Source: Verrucomicrobiales bacterium (GTDB lineage: Bacteria; Verrucomicrobiota; Verrucomicrobiia; Verrucomicrobiales; DEV007). Taken from it: a stretch of DNA of 64,000 nucleotides. The stretch is from assembly GCA_029213065.1 (NCBI GenBank), contig JARGPH010000002.1, forward strand, positions 330,613 through 394,612, written 5' to 3'. A program made the position numbers and the translations under genes. Of this stretch, positions 16,819-26,504 are shown in pieces (within the stretch, counting starts at the first letter, position 1; the number at the start of each line of letters is the position of its first letter). The notes beneath the pieces are model-generated. The model worked only from the letters and a program-made list of their open reading frames with translations, had not been told where the DNA came from and ran no database searches.

Positions 16819-18180
16819 ATGAAATTCTTTTCCGCCCTCATTGCGTCATTACTCTTGTTTTTGTCGTCCGTTCAGGCGGAGAAAAGTCCACCCAATATCC
16901 TTGTGATTATGGTCGACGACCTCGGCTACGGGGATCTTTCCGTTTACGGCGCCCCTGATCTGCAGTCCCCTAACATTGATGCTTTGATGAACGCGGGAAT
17001 GCGCTTTGATTCCTTCTACGCGAACTGTCCGGTTTGTTCCCCGACGCGGGCCTCTTTCATCACCGGGCTCTACCCTGACATGGCAGGTGTCCCCGGGGTG
17101 ATTCGGACGCCATTGCCGGGAAGGCCCACGAGCTGGGGCAACCTCCGAAACGATGTCGTGACCTTGCCCTCGCATCTCAAAACAGCCGGCTACGATACCG
17201 CCTTGATCGGCAAGTGGCATCTCGGCATTGAAGAACCCGACCGCCCTACCGACCATGGATTCGATTTCTTCCACGGGTTCCTCGGCGACATGATGGATGA
17301 CTACTACAAGCACCTCAGGCACGGGAAGCACTACATGCGGCGCAATGAACTCCCGATTCATCCAGAGGGCCATGCCACCGACATCTTCACGGACTGGACC
17401 GTCGATTATCTTGAGGCCCGGAAAGATACCGAGGATCCATTCTTTCTTTTTCTCGCCTACAACGCCCCTCACACTCCGATACAACCTCCTGCGGACTGGC
17501 TCGAGAAGGTCAAAGCGAGAGAGGATGGAATCACTGATCAGCGGGCCGCACTGGTGGCTTTGATCGAACACCTCGATGCGGGAGTCGGGCGGGTCGTTGA
17601 GTCATTGAAAACAGAGGGCTTGTGGGAGGATACCGTCGTGGTTTTCACGAGTGACAATGGCGGGCAATCCAGTGTCGGGGCCCGCAATGTACCCTGGCAC
17701 GGCGGGAAGCAGGACATGTGGGAGGGCGGTATTCGTGTGGGAACGTCAGTAAGCTGGCCCGGGGTGATTGAGGCGGGCGCAGTGAACAAAGATCATCTCT
17801 CCCTGACGATGGACCTTTACCCGACCCTTGCCGAAATGGCGGGAACTCCAGTGAAGCACGACTTGGACGGGCGCAGTTTTCTTCCGGTTCTGAAAGGTGA
17901 GCCATTTGAGGAGGCTCCCCGTCCTCTCTTCTGGGTGAGGCTCGAAGGCAACGCTAAATATGGAGGGATCCCCTATCACGCCGTCAGAAAGGGCGACTGG
18001 AAACTGTTGCGGAACACGCCTTTTGAGCCCTATCAATTATTCAACCTGAAGAACGATGCCGGCGAAATGACGGAGGTTCCAAGGAAGGTGGCTCCAAAGC
18101 GGTATGACGAGCTCTTCAACGCACTGATGACGCACGTCAATCGAGCCGGGCAAATCCCCTGGCAACGCGAGAACCCCTGA
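16819..18180 (+). CDS. Secreted sulfatase (type I, formylglycine-dependent)
   Basis: A 453-residue arylsulfatase-family enzyme. The ATG at 16819 gives a clean signal peptide (MKFFSALIASLLLFLSSVQA); a GTG six bases upstream is possible. Motifs: VDDLGYGD with metal Asp33 and Asp34, C-S-P-T-R at 73-77 with the Cys to be oxidised to formylglycine, GKWHLG, and TSDNGG near the second half. Motif order and length fit the S1 sulfatases that act on sulfated polysaccharides. It shares a 39-bp divergent intergenic region with the SGNH hydrolase and is followed after 11 bp by an MpaA-like gene. Substrate not determinable from sequence alone. Confidence 0.92.
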   Translation: MKFFSALIASLLLFLSSVQAEKSPPNILVIMVDDLGYGDLSVYGAPDLQSPNIDALMNAGMRFDSFYANCPVCSPTRASFITGLYPDMAGVPGVIRTPLPGRPTSWGNLRNDVVTLPSHLKTAGYDTALIGKWHLGIEEPDRPTDHGFDFFHGFLGDMMDDYYKHLRHGKHYMRRNELPIHPEGHATDIFTDWTVDYLEARKDTEDPFFLFLAYNAPHTPIQPPADWLEKVKAREDGITDQRAALVALIEHLDAGVGRVVESLKTEGLWEDTVVVFTSDNGGQSSVGARNVPWHGGKQDMWEGGIRVGTSVSWPGVIEAGAVNKDHLSLTMDLYPTLAEMAGTPVKHDLDGRSFLPVLKGEPFEEAPRPLFWVRLEGNAKYGGIPYHAVRKGDWKLLRNTPFEPYQLFNLKNDAGEMTEVPRKVAPKRYDELFNALMTHVNRAGQIPWQRENP

Positions 18181-18191
18181 TTTTCTGAAGA

Positions 18192-18881
18192 ATGGCCCGT
18201 CGAACTGCGATAAATCTGGACTTGATCGAATACGGCCGTTCGGTGCATGGCGCGCCGCTTCTGTGGCTTCCTCCCCGCGAGCGATGTGACCTCCTTATCG
18301 TTGCGGGTATTCACGGAGAGGAGCCCGAAACGACCGTAACACTCTCGCGTGCGGTGCGATCCTGTGAGGCGACGGAGCTTGCCCCTGACATTGGTATCAT
18401 TTTCTGTGCAAACCCGGATGGCGTCGCCCTCGGAACACGGGGCAACGCTAATGGGGTCGACTTGAATCGCAATTTTCCGGCTGCTAACTGGCAAAGTGAT
18501 CCTTCGAGTTGTCGCTGGCACGCCGATGAGGAGGAAGCCCTTCCCATCGGAACCGGTCCTGCCGCCGCCTCCGAGCCCGAGTCACAAGCTCTCCTCGCTT
18601 TGCTCGAAACCACGGCGCCCGCTCAGGTCCTGACTCTCCACGGTCCCCTCGCCTGCGTCGACGATCCTGAGCATTCTCCGCTGGCCCGGTGGATCGCGGA
18701 TCAAACCGGGCTTCCGCTTGTGGGTGAGATTGGTTACGAAACGCCCGGCTCAATGGGCACCTGGGCAGCGGAGCGGGAACTCACCTGGATTACCTGGGAG
18801 TTTCCACCTCACGGGATTGAACCGCTGAGCAAGTCATACGTTCCTTTGTTGAAATCGATTATTACCGGGGCTTCACCTTGA
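18192..18881 (+). CDS. mpaA: M14-family zinc carboxypeptidase, MpaA-like
   Basis: The 229-residue protein, without a signal peptide, resembles murein peptide amidase A. Zinc ligands are seen in GIHGEE (His and Glu), with a later His in TLHGPL, and the substrate-binding NANGVDLNRNFP motif (Asn-Arg) is present; the presumed catalytic Glu is in T-W-E-F-P near the C-terminus. MpaA cleaves the gamma-D-Glu-meso-diaminopimelate bond of murein peptides during peptidoglycan recycling in the cytoplasm. Length is close to the family. The gene starts 11 bp after the sulfatase, so it may be expressed from the same promoter although functionally unrelated. Confidence 0.8.
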   Translation: MARRTAINLDLIEYGRSVHGAPLLWLPPRERCDLLIVAGIHGEEPETTVTLSRAVRSCEATELAPDIGIIFCANPDGVALGTRGNANGVDLNRNFPAANWQSDPSSCRWHADEEEALPIGTGPAAASEPESQALLALLETTAPAQVLTLHGPLACVDDPEHSPLARWIADQTGLPLVGEIGYETPGSMGTWAAERELTWITWEFPPHGIEPLSKSYVPLLKSIITGASP

Positions 18882-18957
18882 AACATCGCAACTGATCCGG
18901 GGTTTTTCACCGTTGCGGTGTAACCTGAAGAGAACGCACCTCGTCTATACGATTTGT

Positions 18958-20475
18958 ATGAAAACAGTCACCTTCTCCCTCCTCCTCTGCCTGTTCTCCT
19001 TTCCGGTTTACGGTGAGGAGGTGACCTACCACCGTGACATCGCCCCTATCATTCATGCCAACTGCATGAGCTGTCACCGGCCCGGGGAAAGCGCTCCGTT
19101 TCCTCTCACGAATTATGACGAGGTATCGCGCAAAGCGAAAACGATCGCGAGAGTGGTCGACGATCGCTACATGCCGCCCTGGCATGCGAACCACGAGGTG
19201 ACCGCATTTCAGGATGTACGGCGTCTCTCCGATGATGAGGTGGCTTTGATTTCCCGCTGGGTCGACGAAGGAAAGGCCGAGGGCGATCCCGCAGACAGTC
19301 CTGAACCGCCCATCTACACCGAAGGCTGGCAACTCGGACAGCCTGACATGATTGTGAAGATGGCGCTGCCTTACGAGGTTCCGGCCGACGGCCCTGACAT
19401 TTATCGCAATTTCGTTATCCCTCTTGATTTGGATGAGGATAAATGGGTCAAGGCTATCGAGCTTCGCCCCTCCGCGCGCTCTGTGGTGCATCACTCACTC
19501 TACTTTCTCGATGACAGCGGGACAGCGAGGAAGCTCGACGGGCAGGACGGAAAGCCCGGTTTTCGTGGAATGTCGTTTCGAAAGAGCGGCTCACTGGGCG
19601 GCTATGTTCCCGGGGTAAGCGCAAAAAAGCTTCCCGGGGATCTCGCCCGGCCGCTTCCGAAGGGCTCCGATCTCGTCCTTTCGACTCATTTTCACCCTTC
19701 CGGTAAAGCCGAAGTGGAACAAACCACGGTGGGCATCTACTTCGCTGACAAGGCGCCGTCCCGTCAGCTTCAGGAAGTTCAAGTGCCGCCGGGATTCGGC
19801 CGGGGCATGGGAATTGATATTCCGGCGGGAGAGTCGAACTACGTCGTCGAGGACTCTTTCAAGATTCCGGTCGATGTCGAAGCCATCAGCGTGAGCGGTC
19901 ATGCCCATTACATTTGTGAGACCATGCGGATGACCGCGAAGCTTCCCGATGGAACCGAAAAAATCCTTCTCGATATACCGGACTGGGATCTCGACTGGCA
20001 GGACACCTATTATTTCGCGACCCCGACATTTCTCCCTGCAGGAACAGTGGTGACTTCAGTGATCACTTATGACAATTCCAGCGCCAACCCTGACAACCCG
20101 CACACACCACCGCAGCGGATCAAATGGGGGCGCGAATCGACCGATGAAATGGGAAGTATCACGTTGATCGGGGTTCCCGTGGAAGCGGATGACTACACGA
20201 GTCTGAATCGCTCTACCAAAGTGCAAAAGGCCAAAATTTTTGCTCAGTTAGGGAAGGAGCTGAAGGACACACGGGTTCTTGACCGCCTCCCGGTGATTAT
20301 CCGGGCCTTGGATAAAAATCAGGACGGCTCACTACAGGAGCAGGAGCTTCCGGCGCGACTGCGTGGAGCCTTGCTATTGCGACTGGACGAAGACGGGAAC
20401 AAAATGCTCGATCCCTCGGAAATTCAAACCCTGAAAGACTGGCTGGAAAGTATGAAGTCCGGCAGCAACGCATGA
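18958..20475 (+). CDS. Cytochrome c / type II copper monooxygenase-like secreted protein with EF-hands
   Basis: With the start at 18958 the product is 505 residues with a signal peptide of about 19. Domains in order: a small cytochrome c region with one C-M-S-C-H at 36-40 and probable distal Met in YMPPWHA; a region resembling copper type II ascorbate-dependent monooxygenase halves (PHM/DBH fold), with H-H at 178-179, H-F-H at 244-246, G-H-A-H-Y at 314-318 and D-E-M near 396-398; and two C-terminal EF-hand loops (452-463 DKNQDGSLQEQE and 477-488). Relatives are frequent in Planctomycetes and Verrucomicrobia. Whether it oxidises a substrate or only binds copper is unknown. The next gene, a redoxin, starts within its stop codon. 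Confidence 0.75.
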   Translation: MKTVTFSLLLCLFSFPVYGEEVTYHRDIAPIIHANCMSCHRPGESAPFPLTNYDEVSRKAKTIARVVDDRYMPPWHANHEVTAFQDVRRLSDDEVALISRWVDEGKAEGDPADSPEPPIYTEGWQLGQPDMIVKMALPYEVPADGPDIYRNFVIPLDLDEDKWVKAIELRPSARSVVHHSLYFLDDSGTARKLDGQDGKPGFRGMSFRKSGSLGGYVPGVSAKKLPGDLARPLPKGSDLVLSTHFHPSGKAEVEQTTVGIYFADKAPSRQLQEVQVPPGFGRGMGIDIPAGESNYVVEDSFKIPVDVEAISVSGHAHYICETMRMTAKLPDGTEKILLDIPDWDLDWQDTYYFATPTFLPAGTVVTSVITYDNSSANPDNPHTPPQRIKWGRESTDEMGSITLIGVPVEADDYTSLNRSTKVQKAKIFAQLGKELKDTRVLDRLPVIIRALDKNQDGSLQEQELPARLRGALLLRLDEDGNKMLDPSEIQTLKDWLESMKSGSNA

Positions 20476-20987
20476 AGCAGCTTTTTATCATCGCAGCACT
20501 CTTTGTCACCACCTCGTTTACTCTTGTTGACGCGGAGGACAATTCGGTAGCTGAGGTCTGGTTTTTCGTGGCGACTGATTGCCCGATTGCCAACCATTAT
20601 GCGCCCGAGATTAATCGCATTTTCACGGAATACAGCGAACGGGGTGTCTCCTTTTCCCTGATCTATCCTGACGCTGCTCTAACCGGGGAGGAGATTGCGG
20701 AACACAGGCGGGAGTATGCATTGAAAGTGGAGGGCAGAGTGGATCATGATCATGCCTTTGTCGAAAAAGCGGGAGTGACAACAACACCTGAAGTCGCCGT
20801 TTTCGACCGTGAAGGGAGTCTCATCTATCGCGGCATGATCGATGACCTCTATTCCGAATTCGGGGACCGTCGACGGGTCGCCTCAAAGCGATATTTGCGT
20901 GAGGTTCTTGATCAGTACCTCTCCGGCAAATCGGTCCAGTTCACTGAAACAGATCCAGTTGGCTGTCTTATTGAATCGATCAAATAA
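20472..20987 (+). CDS. Secreted thioredoxin-fold (redoxin) protein
   Basis: A 171-residue exported protein with an AhpC/TSA or TlpA-like thioredoxin fold. After the signal peptide comes FFVATDCPIANHYAPE, where only the first Cys of the usual CxxC is kept (Cys37, then P-I-A); a second Cys (165) lies in G-C-L-I near the C-terminus and could form a disulfide with it. A cis-proline position is seen in T-T-T-P-E-V-A-V-F. The ATG overlaps the TGA of the cytochrome/copper protein (ATGA), indicating translational coupling; in related planctomycetal proteins the redoxin and cytochrome parts are often fused, so the two probably act together in copper or heme redox handling. Confidence 0.78.
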   Translation: MKQLFIIAALFVTTSFTLVDAEDNSVAEVWFFVATDCPIANHYAPEINRIFTEYSERGVSFSLIYPDAALTGEEIAEHRREYALKVEGRVDHDHAFVEKAGVTTTPEVAVFDREGSLIYRGMIDDLYSEFGDRRRVASKRYLREVLDQYLSGKSVQFTETDPVGCLIESIK

Positions 20988-21044
20988 TGTCTCTTTAGCT
21001 TCCTGACTTTGTTCTTTTCTGCTAAAAAGCCTCACCCGTGGGTT

Positions 21045-22292
21045 ATGCAAAAACAAAGTCTCGTTGAATCAGTACTCGACAATCTTCCTGTCGCGGTCTT
21101 CGCGAAAGACGCGACGGACGATTTTAAATTTGTTCTCTGGAACAAGAAGCAGGAGGAGATCACGAGCCTGCGGGCGGTGAAGGCCCTTGGAAACGACGAC
21201 TACGATCTTTTCTCGGAAGAATCAGCCAATTACTTCCGCAGCGTTGACAAGGCCGTTCTCAAGCGGGGCAAGCTTCTCAAGGTTCCCGAGGAAATCATTG
21301 ATACAAAACACCGGGGTGAGGTTCACCTCCGGACCGTGAAGCTGCCGGTGAAGGACGAGAAAACAGGGCACGATCTCGTCGTGGGCATCAGTGAGGATAT
21401 CACTGAGCAGGTTCAATCGTTGCGCCAGCTTGAGCATCTTAACAAAAACCTCGTCAAGACTAACAAAGAACTCGCTGATACCCAAATGCAGCTGATTCAG
21501 GCTGAAAAGCTGGAATCGATCGGACGTCTCGCTGCCGGGGTTGCCCACGAGGTGAAGAATCCTCTCGCGATGATTCTGCTCGGAGTTGATTACCTCTCCC
21601 GGGGGATTGATCCGGATGATGGCAATGTCGAAACGATCCTGACACAAATGCGTGAAGCGGTTGAGCGCGCTGATCGAATCGTCCGCGGACTCGTGGATTT
21701 CTCCTCACAACGGGCCTTGAGCCGTGAACCCGTGAAGTTGGATCTCGTCATCGAGGAAGTGTTGCTACTGGTTCGTCATGAACTGACGCGGACAACCACG
21801 AACGTTGTCATTGATATCGAGGATAATCTTCCCCACGTCTTTCTCGATATGTCGAAATTCGAGCAGGTTATGATCAATCTGGTGATCAACGCGGTTCATG
21901 CGATGCACGATACGCCGAGAGGAGAACTCCTCATCCGCGGCAGGTCCGAACGAATAAAGGATGTCATTAAGAATCAGGGAGCCCGGAAATTTGAAGTGTT
22001 TCGCGAAGGAGACCGCGTCGTCATTCTCGATATTATCGACAACGGGTCGGGTATCGAAAAAGGTGATGTCAGCCGGCTTTTCGATCCTTTTTTCACCACT
22101 AAAGCAACGGGACATGGTACCGGTCTGGGATTGTCGGTTGCCAAAAAGATTGTCGCTCTCCACGGCGGGAATCTGACACTCGAGAACCGTGAGGACGGGA
22201 AAGGAGCGAGGGCCCGGCTTATTCTTCCTACCGAAATTGATACAGGTAAGGTCTCTCTGGTTCCGAAACTGTTGAAAGAGATTGACACCTGA
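21045..22292 (+). CDS. PAS-containing sensor histidine kinase
   Basis: With the ATG at 21045 the kinase is 415 residues, without transmembrane helices, hence cytoplasmic. A PAS domain fills about residues 5-120 (VESVLDNLPVAVFAKD start), followed by a helical linker, a HisKA H-box with LAAGVAHEVKNPLAMI (phospho-acceptor His168), and a HATPase domain with N, G1 (DIIDNGSGIEKGD), F (LFDPFFTTK) and G2 (GTGLGLSVAKKIV) boxes. The longer frame from 21009 would begin with TTG. The response regulator gene follows after 54 bp, so the pair forms a two-component system; the signal is unknown. Confidence 0.9.
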   Translation: MQKQSLVESVLDNLPVAVFAKDATDDFKFVLWNKKQEEITSLRAVKALGNDDYDLFSEESANYFRSVDKAVLKRGKLLKVPEEIIDTKHRGEVHLRTVKLPVKDEKTGHDLVVGISEDITEQVQSLRQLEHLNKNLVKTNKELADTQMQLIQAEKLESIGRLAAGVAHEVKNPLAMILLGVDYLSRGIDPDDGNVETILTQMREAVERADRIVRGLVDFSSQRALSREPVKLDLVIEEVLLLVRHELTRTTTNVVIDIEDNLPHVFLDMSKFEQVMINLVINAVHAMHDTPRGELLIRGRSERIKDVIKNQGARKFEVFREGDRVVILDIIDNGSGIEKGDVSRLFDPFFTTKATGHGTGLGLSVAKKIVALHGGNLTLENREDGKGARARLILPTEIDTGKVSLVPKLLKEIDT

Positions 22293-22346
22293 TCCCCCGT
22301 TTTGACACAATGTAGTGCAGATTTCGGGCAACCAAAACTAACGACC

Positions 22347-22727
22347 ATGGCAAATAAAGTTCTCCTCGTAGACGATGAAGCAGGATTCACCCAGCTTCTA
22401 AAAATGAACCTGGAAAAATCAGGCGGATACGAGGTCATGATCGAGAATGACTCGACTCAGGCTTTGGCTACCGCCTTGAGTTTTCAGCCGGATGCAATCG
22501 TTTTGGACGTGGTAATGCCCGGAATGGACGGCGGGGATGTTCAAGCGCAGCTGCAGCAGAGCCCGCGGCTTTCAAAGGTTCCGGTGGTTATGCTGACGGC
22601 TCTGGTCGACTCAGCGGAACTCTCCGAAGGCGCTGTCGCTCAGGCAGGGACAACAACCGTTCTACCCAAGCCTGTTGACTTGAATCTCCTTCTTCGGGTC
22701 CTCGAAGAGGTGTTGCCTGAAGGTTAG
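22347..22727 (+). CDS. Single-domain response regulator (receiver only)
   Basis: The 126-residue protein is a stand-alone receiver domain: acidic pair D9-D10 in VLLVDDEAG, phospho-acceptor Asp54 in IVLDVVMPGMDGG, Thr in VVMLTAL, and the conserved Lys in LPKPVD. It lacks an output domain, so it would act by protein interaction or as a phosphate sink. It starts 54 bp after the PAS kinase and is surely its partner or one of its partners. The start at ATG 22347 gives the normal N-terminal beta strand; the open frame upstream from 22302 has no support. Confidence 0.92.
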   Translation: MANKVLLVDDEAGFTQLLKMNLEKSGGYEVMIENDSTQALATALSFQPDAIVLDVVMPGMDGGDVQAQLQQSPRLSKVPVVMLTALVDSAELSEGAVAQAGTTTVLPKPVDLNLLLRVLEEVLPEG

Positions 22728-22852
22728 GAAATCGGAGAGTCGTCAATTTATCTATGAAGATATTTTGACAACCCTAACTATCCTGTCCACACTCTGTTTC
22801 AAAGCGACGCCAACTGCGTTTATTTGCGCGGTTCGTGTCACTATGAAACGGT

Positions 22853-24403
22853 ATGAACGAGACCTCCTTCTCCTCCGCAAGCACTAGTGTAAACGTCACA
22901 GACACCACTGGTGAAAATCCGACCAATCGAGCCGGGCATGTTTTTGACTCAAGCGGAGGCTACTACGGGAATGGCCTGCGTGCGCCCTCTGCGACGGGAA
23001 AGAACTTCGTCCTCGATACGAATGTTCTCCTCCACGACCCGGATTGTTTGAATCGGTTCCGGGACAATCACATCTGCATTCTCCTCGAAGTATTATGTGA
23101 GTTGGATCGTTTCAAGGGCGAGCAATCGGAGCGCGGTGCGAACGCACGATCCGTCCACCGTCGCCTTGCCGAACAGTTTTCGGGGAATCCTGATCTCGCC
23201 ACTGTTGGTATCCCCACTGCTGAAGGTGGCTCCGTCAGGCTCGTTCCCGGCCAGCCGGAGACCGCTTACGAACAGGAATCGATTCGAGAAATGCTCGCTG
23301 CGTTCCGCGGCCAGGAGAATGCAGACAATCGAATTCTCGTAAGCACTCAGTTGATCTCAGAGTGCAATCAAAGTCAGACGATCCTTGTCACGAAGGACCT
23401 CAATCTGCAGCTGAAAGCACACGCTATCGGAATGGCCTGTGAGGACTATCAAAACGACAAAGTCGACAGCAAGCAGTTGGGGCAGTCCTCCCCTGTCATC
23501 ATCGATCTTAAGCCCAGTGATCTGCAGCGTTTCGCGAGTACCTCCACACTCGAAATGCCGCCCCACGTGAAGAAGATAAATCCTAACGAATACGTTTTAT
23601 TGAAAGCGGGTGAAAAGCGAACCATGCCCGCCCGAATGGGGGCGGACGGTCTTTTTCACAAGCTCATGATTCCGGATCAAATCCGGATCCACAAAGGCAC
23701 CGCGCTGAGACCTCTCAATCTGGGACAGCAATGTTTCCTCGATGCGCTTCTCAATCCCGAAGTCACTCTCGTGACCTGTTACGGGCAGGCCGGAACAGGT
23801 AAGACCCTGCTCGCCGTTGCCGCTGCTCTGCATGCGACCTTCGGCGGAGAATACAATGGTGTCACCGTAAGTCGTCCAGTCATTCCACTGGGAGACACTT
23901 TGGGATTTCTTCCCGGCTCTCTCGAGGAAAAACTCGACCCGTGGTTGAAGCCGGTTTTTGACGCACTTGAGTTTCTTCTCACGCCTGATCAGAGCCAGAA
24001 CGCGCGTAAAAAGCAGCCCCGCCAGCGCAAAGGTGACAGCAACCCGATGTTAAACGCCGGGGGTAAAAAGGTCTATGATCCCATGATAGAATCAGGGCTC
24101 ATCGAGGTCGAAGCGCTCTGCTACATTCGCGGCAGATCGATTCCGAACCGTTATTTTATTCTCGATGAAGCGCAGCAGCTCACCCCGCTGGAAGCTAAGA
24201 CAATCGTGACGAGAATGGCGAAGGGATCAAAGCTGGTGCTTGTCGGAGATCCCGCTCAGATTGACAATCCCTATGTGGATCGCCTCAGTAACGGACTTGT
24301 TTACACCCGTGACCGCCTCCGGAGCGAAGCCTGCACCTCGCATGTGACCCTCGAACGGGGCGAGCGCAGCGTTCTCGCCGAAGCGGCCGCCAATAAAATG
24401 TAG
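22853..24403 (+). CDS. PIN-PhoH ATPase (PhoH2-type)
   Basis: The 516-residue protein combines a PIN nuclease-like domain (FVLDTNVLLHDPDC at about 57-70; later acidic residues in VTKDLNLQLK) with a C-terminal PhoH ATPase. The ATPase shows Walker A G-Q-A-G-T-G-K-T, SRPVIPLGDTLGFLPG and the Walker B-like D-E-A-Q-Q-L-T-P, with L-V-G-D-P-A-Q-I-D as sensor region. PIN-PhoH (YlaK-like) proteins have been linked to RNA cleavage or unwinding. The first ~50 residues are disordered and Ser/Thr-rich. The gene is monocistronic, with 66 bp before the helicase gene. Cellular target unknown. Confidence 0.88.
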   Translation: MNETSFSSASTSVNVTDTTGENPTNRAGHVFDSSGGYYGNGLRAPSATGKNFVLDTNVLLHDPDCLNRFRDNHICILLEVLCELDRFKGEQSERGANARSVHRRLAEQFSGNPDLATVGIPTAEGGSVRLVPGQPETAYEQESIREMLAAFRGQENADNRILVSTQLISECNQSQTILVTKDLNLQLKAHAIGMACEDYQNDKVDSKQLGQSSPVIIDLKPSDLQRFASTSTLEMPPHVKKINPNEYVLLKAGEKRTMPARMGADGLFHKLMIPDQIRIHKGTALRPLNLGQQCFLDALLNPEVTLVTCYGQAGTGKTLLAVAAALHATFGGEYNGVTVSRPVIPLGDTLGFLPGSLEEKLDPWLKPVFDALEFLLTPDQSQNARKKQPRQRKGDSNPMLNAGGKKVYDPMIESGLIEVEALCYIRGRSIPNRYFILDEAQQLTPLEAKTIVTRMAKGSKLVLVGDPAQIDNPYVDRLSNGLVYTRDRLRSEACTSHVTLERGERSVLAEAAANKM

Positions 24404-24470
24404 GAGACCTTTTCGAAAGGACATTTTCTGTGGGCAATTCTGGATGTCTCGGGCTACTATCCTCACGTAG

Positions 24471-26492
24471 ATGGCTCGAGAGTATACAGTGCGGCGTGTT
24501 CCAAAGCAGGCGAAGTCGAATATCGACTACGCGGCGGAACTGAATGATAAACAGTTCGCTGCGGTGACGGCGCCTCCGGGCCCTTCGCTCGTGATCGCGG
24601 GCGCGGGAAGCGGGAAAACGCGGACACTGACCTACCGGGTCGCCTATCTGCTCGACAACGGGATTCGTCCCGCCAACATCCTTTTGCTGACCTTCACGAA
24701 CAAGGCGGCGCGGGAGATGCTTGATCGTGTCGAGGAACTCGTTCCCTACGACACCCGTGATCTCTGGGGCGGAACCTTTCACTCCATCGGAAACAAGATA
24801 CTGCGCCGTCATGCCGAGTTGCTGGGATGGCAGCGGAACTTTTCGATCATGGATCGGGAGGATCAGAGGGAGCTGTTGAACGCCGTTATCGGGGAGTGCA
24901 AGGTCGACACGAAGGCAAGCCGCTTCCCCAAGCCTGATGTCATTGCCGACATTTTCAGCCTCGCCAATAACATGGGGATTGAGATCAGCGAGATACTTCA
25001 TACCCGGTATCCCTATTTTGCCCATCATGCCGAGGTCATTACCGAAATGCTCGAGGCCTATGAGTTCAAGAAGCAGGAAACGAATTCGATGGACTTCGAC
25101 GATCTCCTCGAAAAGCCATTGCGCCTCTTCCAGGAAAACGAGGCGATACGGAAACAGTATCAGAGTCAGTTTGAGTGGGTCCTCGTCGATGAGTATCAGG
25201 ACACCAATGCCCTTCAAGCCGAGTTAATCGACATCTTCGGCTTTCCGCAGAAGAATGTCATGGTCGTGGGAGATGATGCTCAATCGATCTATTCGTGGAG
25301 GGGCGCTGATTTCCGCAACATTCTCGATTTTCCGGAACGCTACGAAGGCGCGAAAAAGTATGTCATCGAGACCAATTATCGCTCTGTTCCCGAGATCCTG
25401 AGCCTCGCCAATGCGGCGATCGCACCGAACACGAAGCAGTTCCGGAAGGATCTTGCCCCCTTTCGTCCTGATCGACAGGAGCTGCCGGCCCTCGCTCCGC
25501 TTCAGGATCCTAACACACAGGCAGCCTTTGTGGCCCAGCGGATCCTCGAACTTCGCGATGAGGGCATCGAATTAAATGAAATAGCAGTGCTCTACCGCGC
25601 TCATTTTCACGCGATGGAGATTCAGCTGGAACTCACCAATCGCGGGATTCCCTTTGTGATTACGAGCGGGCTTCGTTTCTTTGAGCAGGCGCATATTAAG
25701 GATGTCGCTGCCTTCATGAAGTTTGTGAGCAACCGGCGCGACGAGGTTGCATTCAAACGGATCACAAAGATGCTTCCCGGCGTGGGTGCGAAAACAGCCG
25801 ACAATCTGTGGCTGAAATGGTTGGAATCGCCCGGGACAGACGAAGAACCGGTGCTCTCTTATTCTGAGATCCTGCTCGAATTCAAGGTTCCGGCGAAGGG
25901 AAAAACAGCCTGGGAGCAGATGGCTTATACCCTCGATGAGCTCGTCGACGCGGAGGGTAAGCCGAAGGCGCCCAGCCCCATGATGCCCTCTATTATGGGC
26001 GGCGTTTACGAGGATTACATGCGCTCGAAGTTCACCAATTTCGATTCACGAAAGCAGGATTTACAGCAACTCGAGCGCTACGCGGAAAAGTTCGACGAGA
26101 TCGACGAATTTCTCAGCCAGCTGAGCCTTCTTGCAGGGCAGGATACCCTTGGAGCCACGCAGGAGGAGCCCGACGCCGAAGCGGTTTGTCTGAGCTCAGT
26201 GCATCAGGCAAAAGGCCTCGAATGGCGCGCCGTCTTTGTGGTTTGGCTTGCCGAAGGGAAATTTCCCAATAGTCGCGTCATCGACGAAGACAGCGAAGAT
26301 CAAAGCGGGCTCGAAGAAGAGCGACGACTTTTCTATGTCGCGGTGACACGGGCGAGGGACGAGCTTTACCTGACATACCCCCTGCTCTGGCACGGGGCGT
26401 TTGACGGCGAGGTCCTGCAGCGCCCTTCCCGGTTTATCGAGGACATCCCCACAGAGCTCCTCGAAGAGTGGAACGTCGGTGCGGCCTGGTAA
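24471..26492 (+). CDS. UvrD/PcrA-type superfamily 1 DNA helicase
   Basis: The 673-residue protein is an SF1A 3'-5' DNA helicase. Motifs: Walker A G-A-G-S-G-K-T at about 43-49, motif Ia LLTFTNKAAREM, Walker B VDEYQDTN, motif III VVGDDAQSIYSWRGAD, motif IV TNYRSVPEI, motif V VHQAKGLEW and motif VI VAVTRARDEL. Length is shorter than E. coli UvrD (720), lacking the long C-terminal tail. It acts in repair or replication restart by translocating on single-stranded DNA. Which of UvrD, PcrA or Rep it best matches cannot be decided here, so no symbol is given. Confidence 0.9.
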   Translation: MAREYTVRRVPKQAKSNIDYAAELNDKQFAAVTAPPGPSLVIAGAGSGKTRTLTYRVAYLLDNGIRPANILLLTFTNKAAREMLDRVEELVPYDTRDLWGGTFHSIGNKILRRHAELLGWQRNFSIMDREDQRELLNAVIGECKVDTKASRFPKPDVIADIFSLANNMGIEISEILHTRYPYFAHHAEVITEMLEAYEFKKQETNSMDFDDLLEKPLRLFQENEAIRKQYQSQFEWVLVDEYQDTNALQAELIDIFGFPQKNVMVVGDDAQSIYSWRGADFRNILDFPERYEGAKKYVIETNYRSVPEILSLANAAIAPNTKQFRKDLAPFRPDRQELPALAPLQDPNTQAAFVAQRILELRDEGIELNEIAVLYRAHFHAMEIQLELTNRGIPFVITSGLRFFEQAHIKDVAAFMKFVSNRRDEVAFKRITKMLPGVGAKTADNLWLKWLESPGTDEEPVLSYSEILLEFKVPAKGKTAWEQMAYTLDELVDAEGKPKAPSPMMPSIMGGVYEDYMRSKFTNFDSRKQDLQQLERYAEKFDEIDEFLSQLSLLAGQDTLGATQEEPDAEAVCLSSVHQAKGLEWRAVFVVWLAEGKFPNSRVIDEDSEDQSGLEEERRLFYVAVTRARDELYLTYPLLWHGAFDGEVLQRPSRFIEDIPTELLEEWNVGAAW

Positions 26493-26504
26493 GCTGCGTT
26501 TTTG

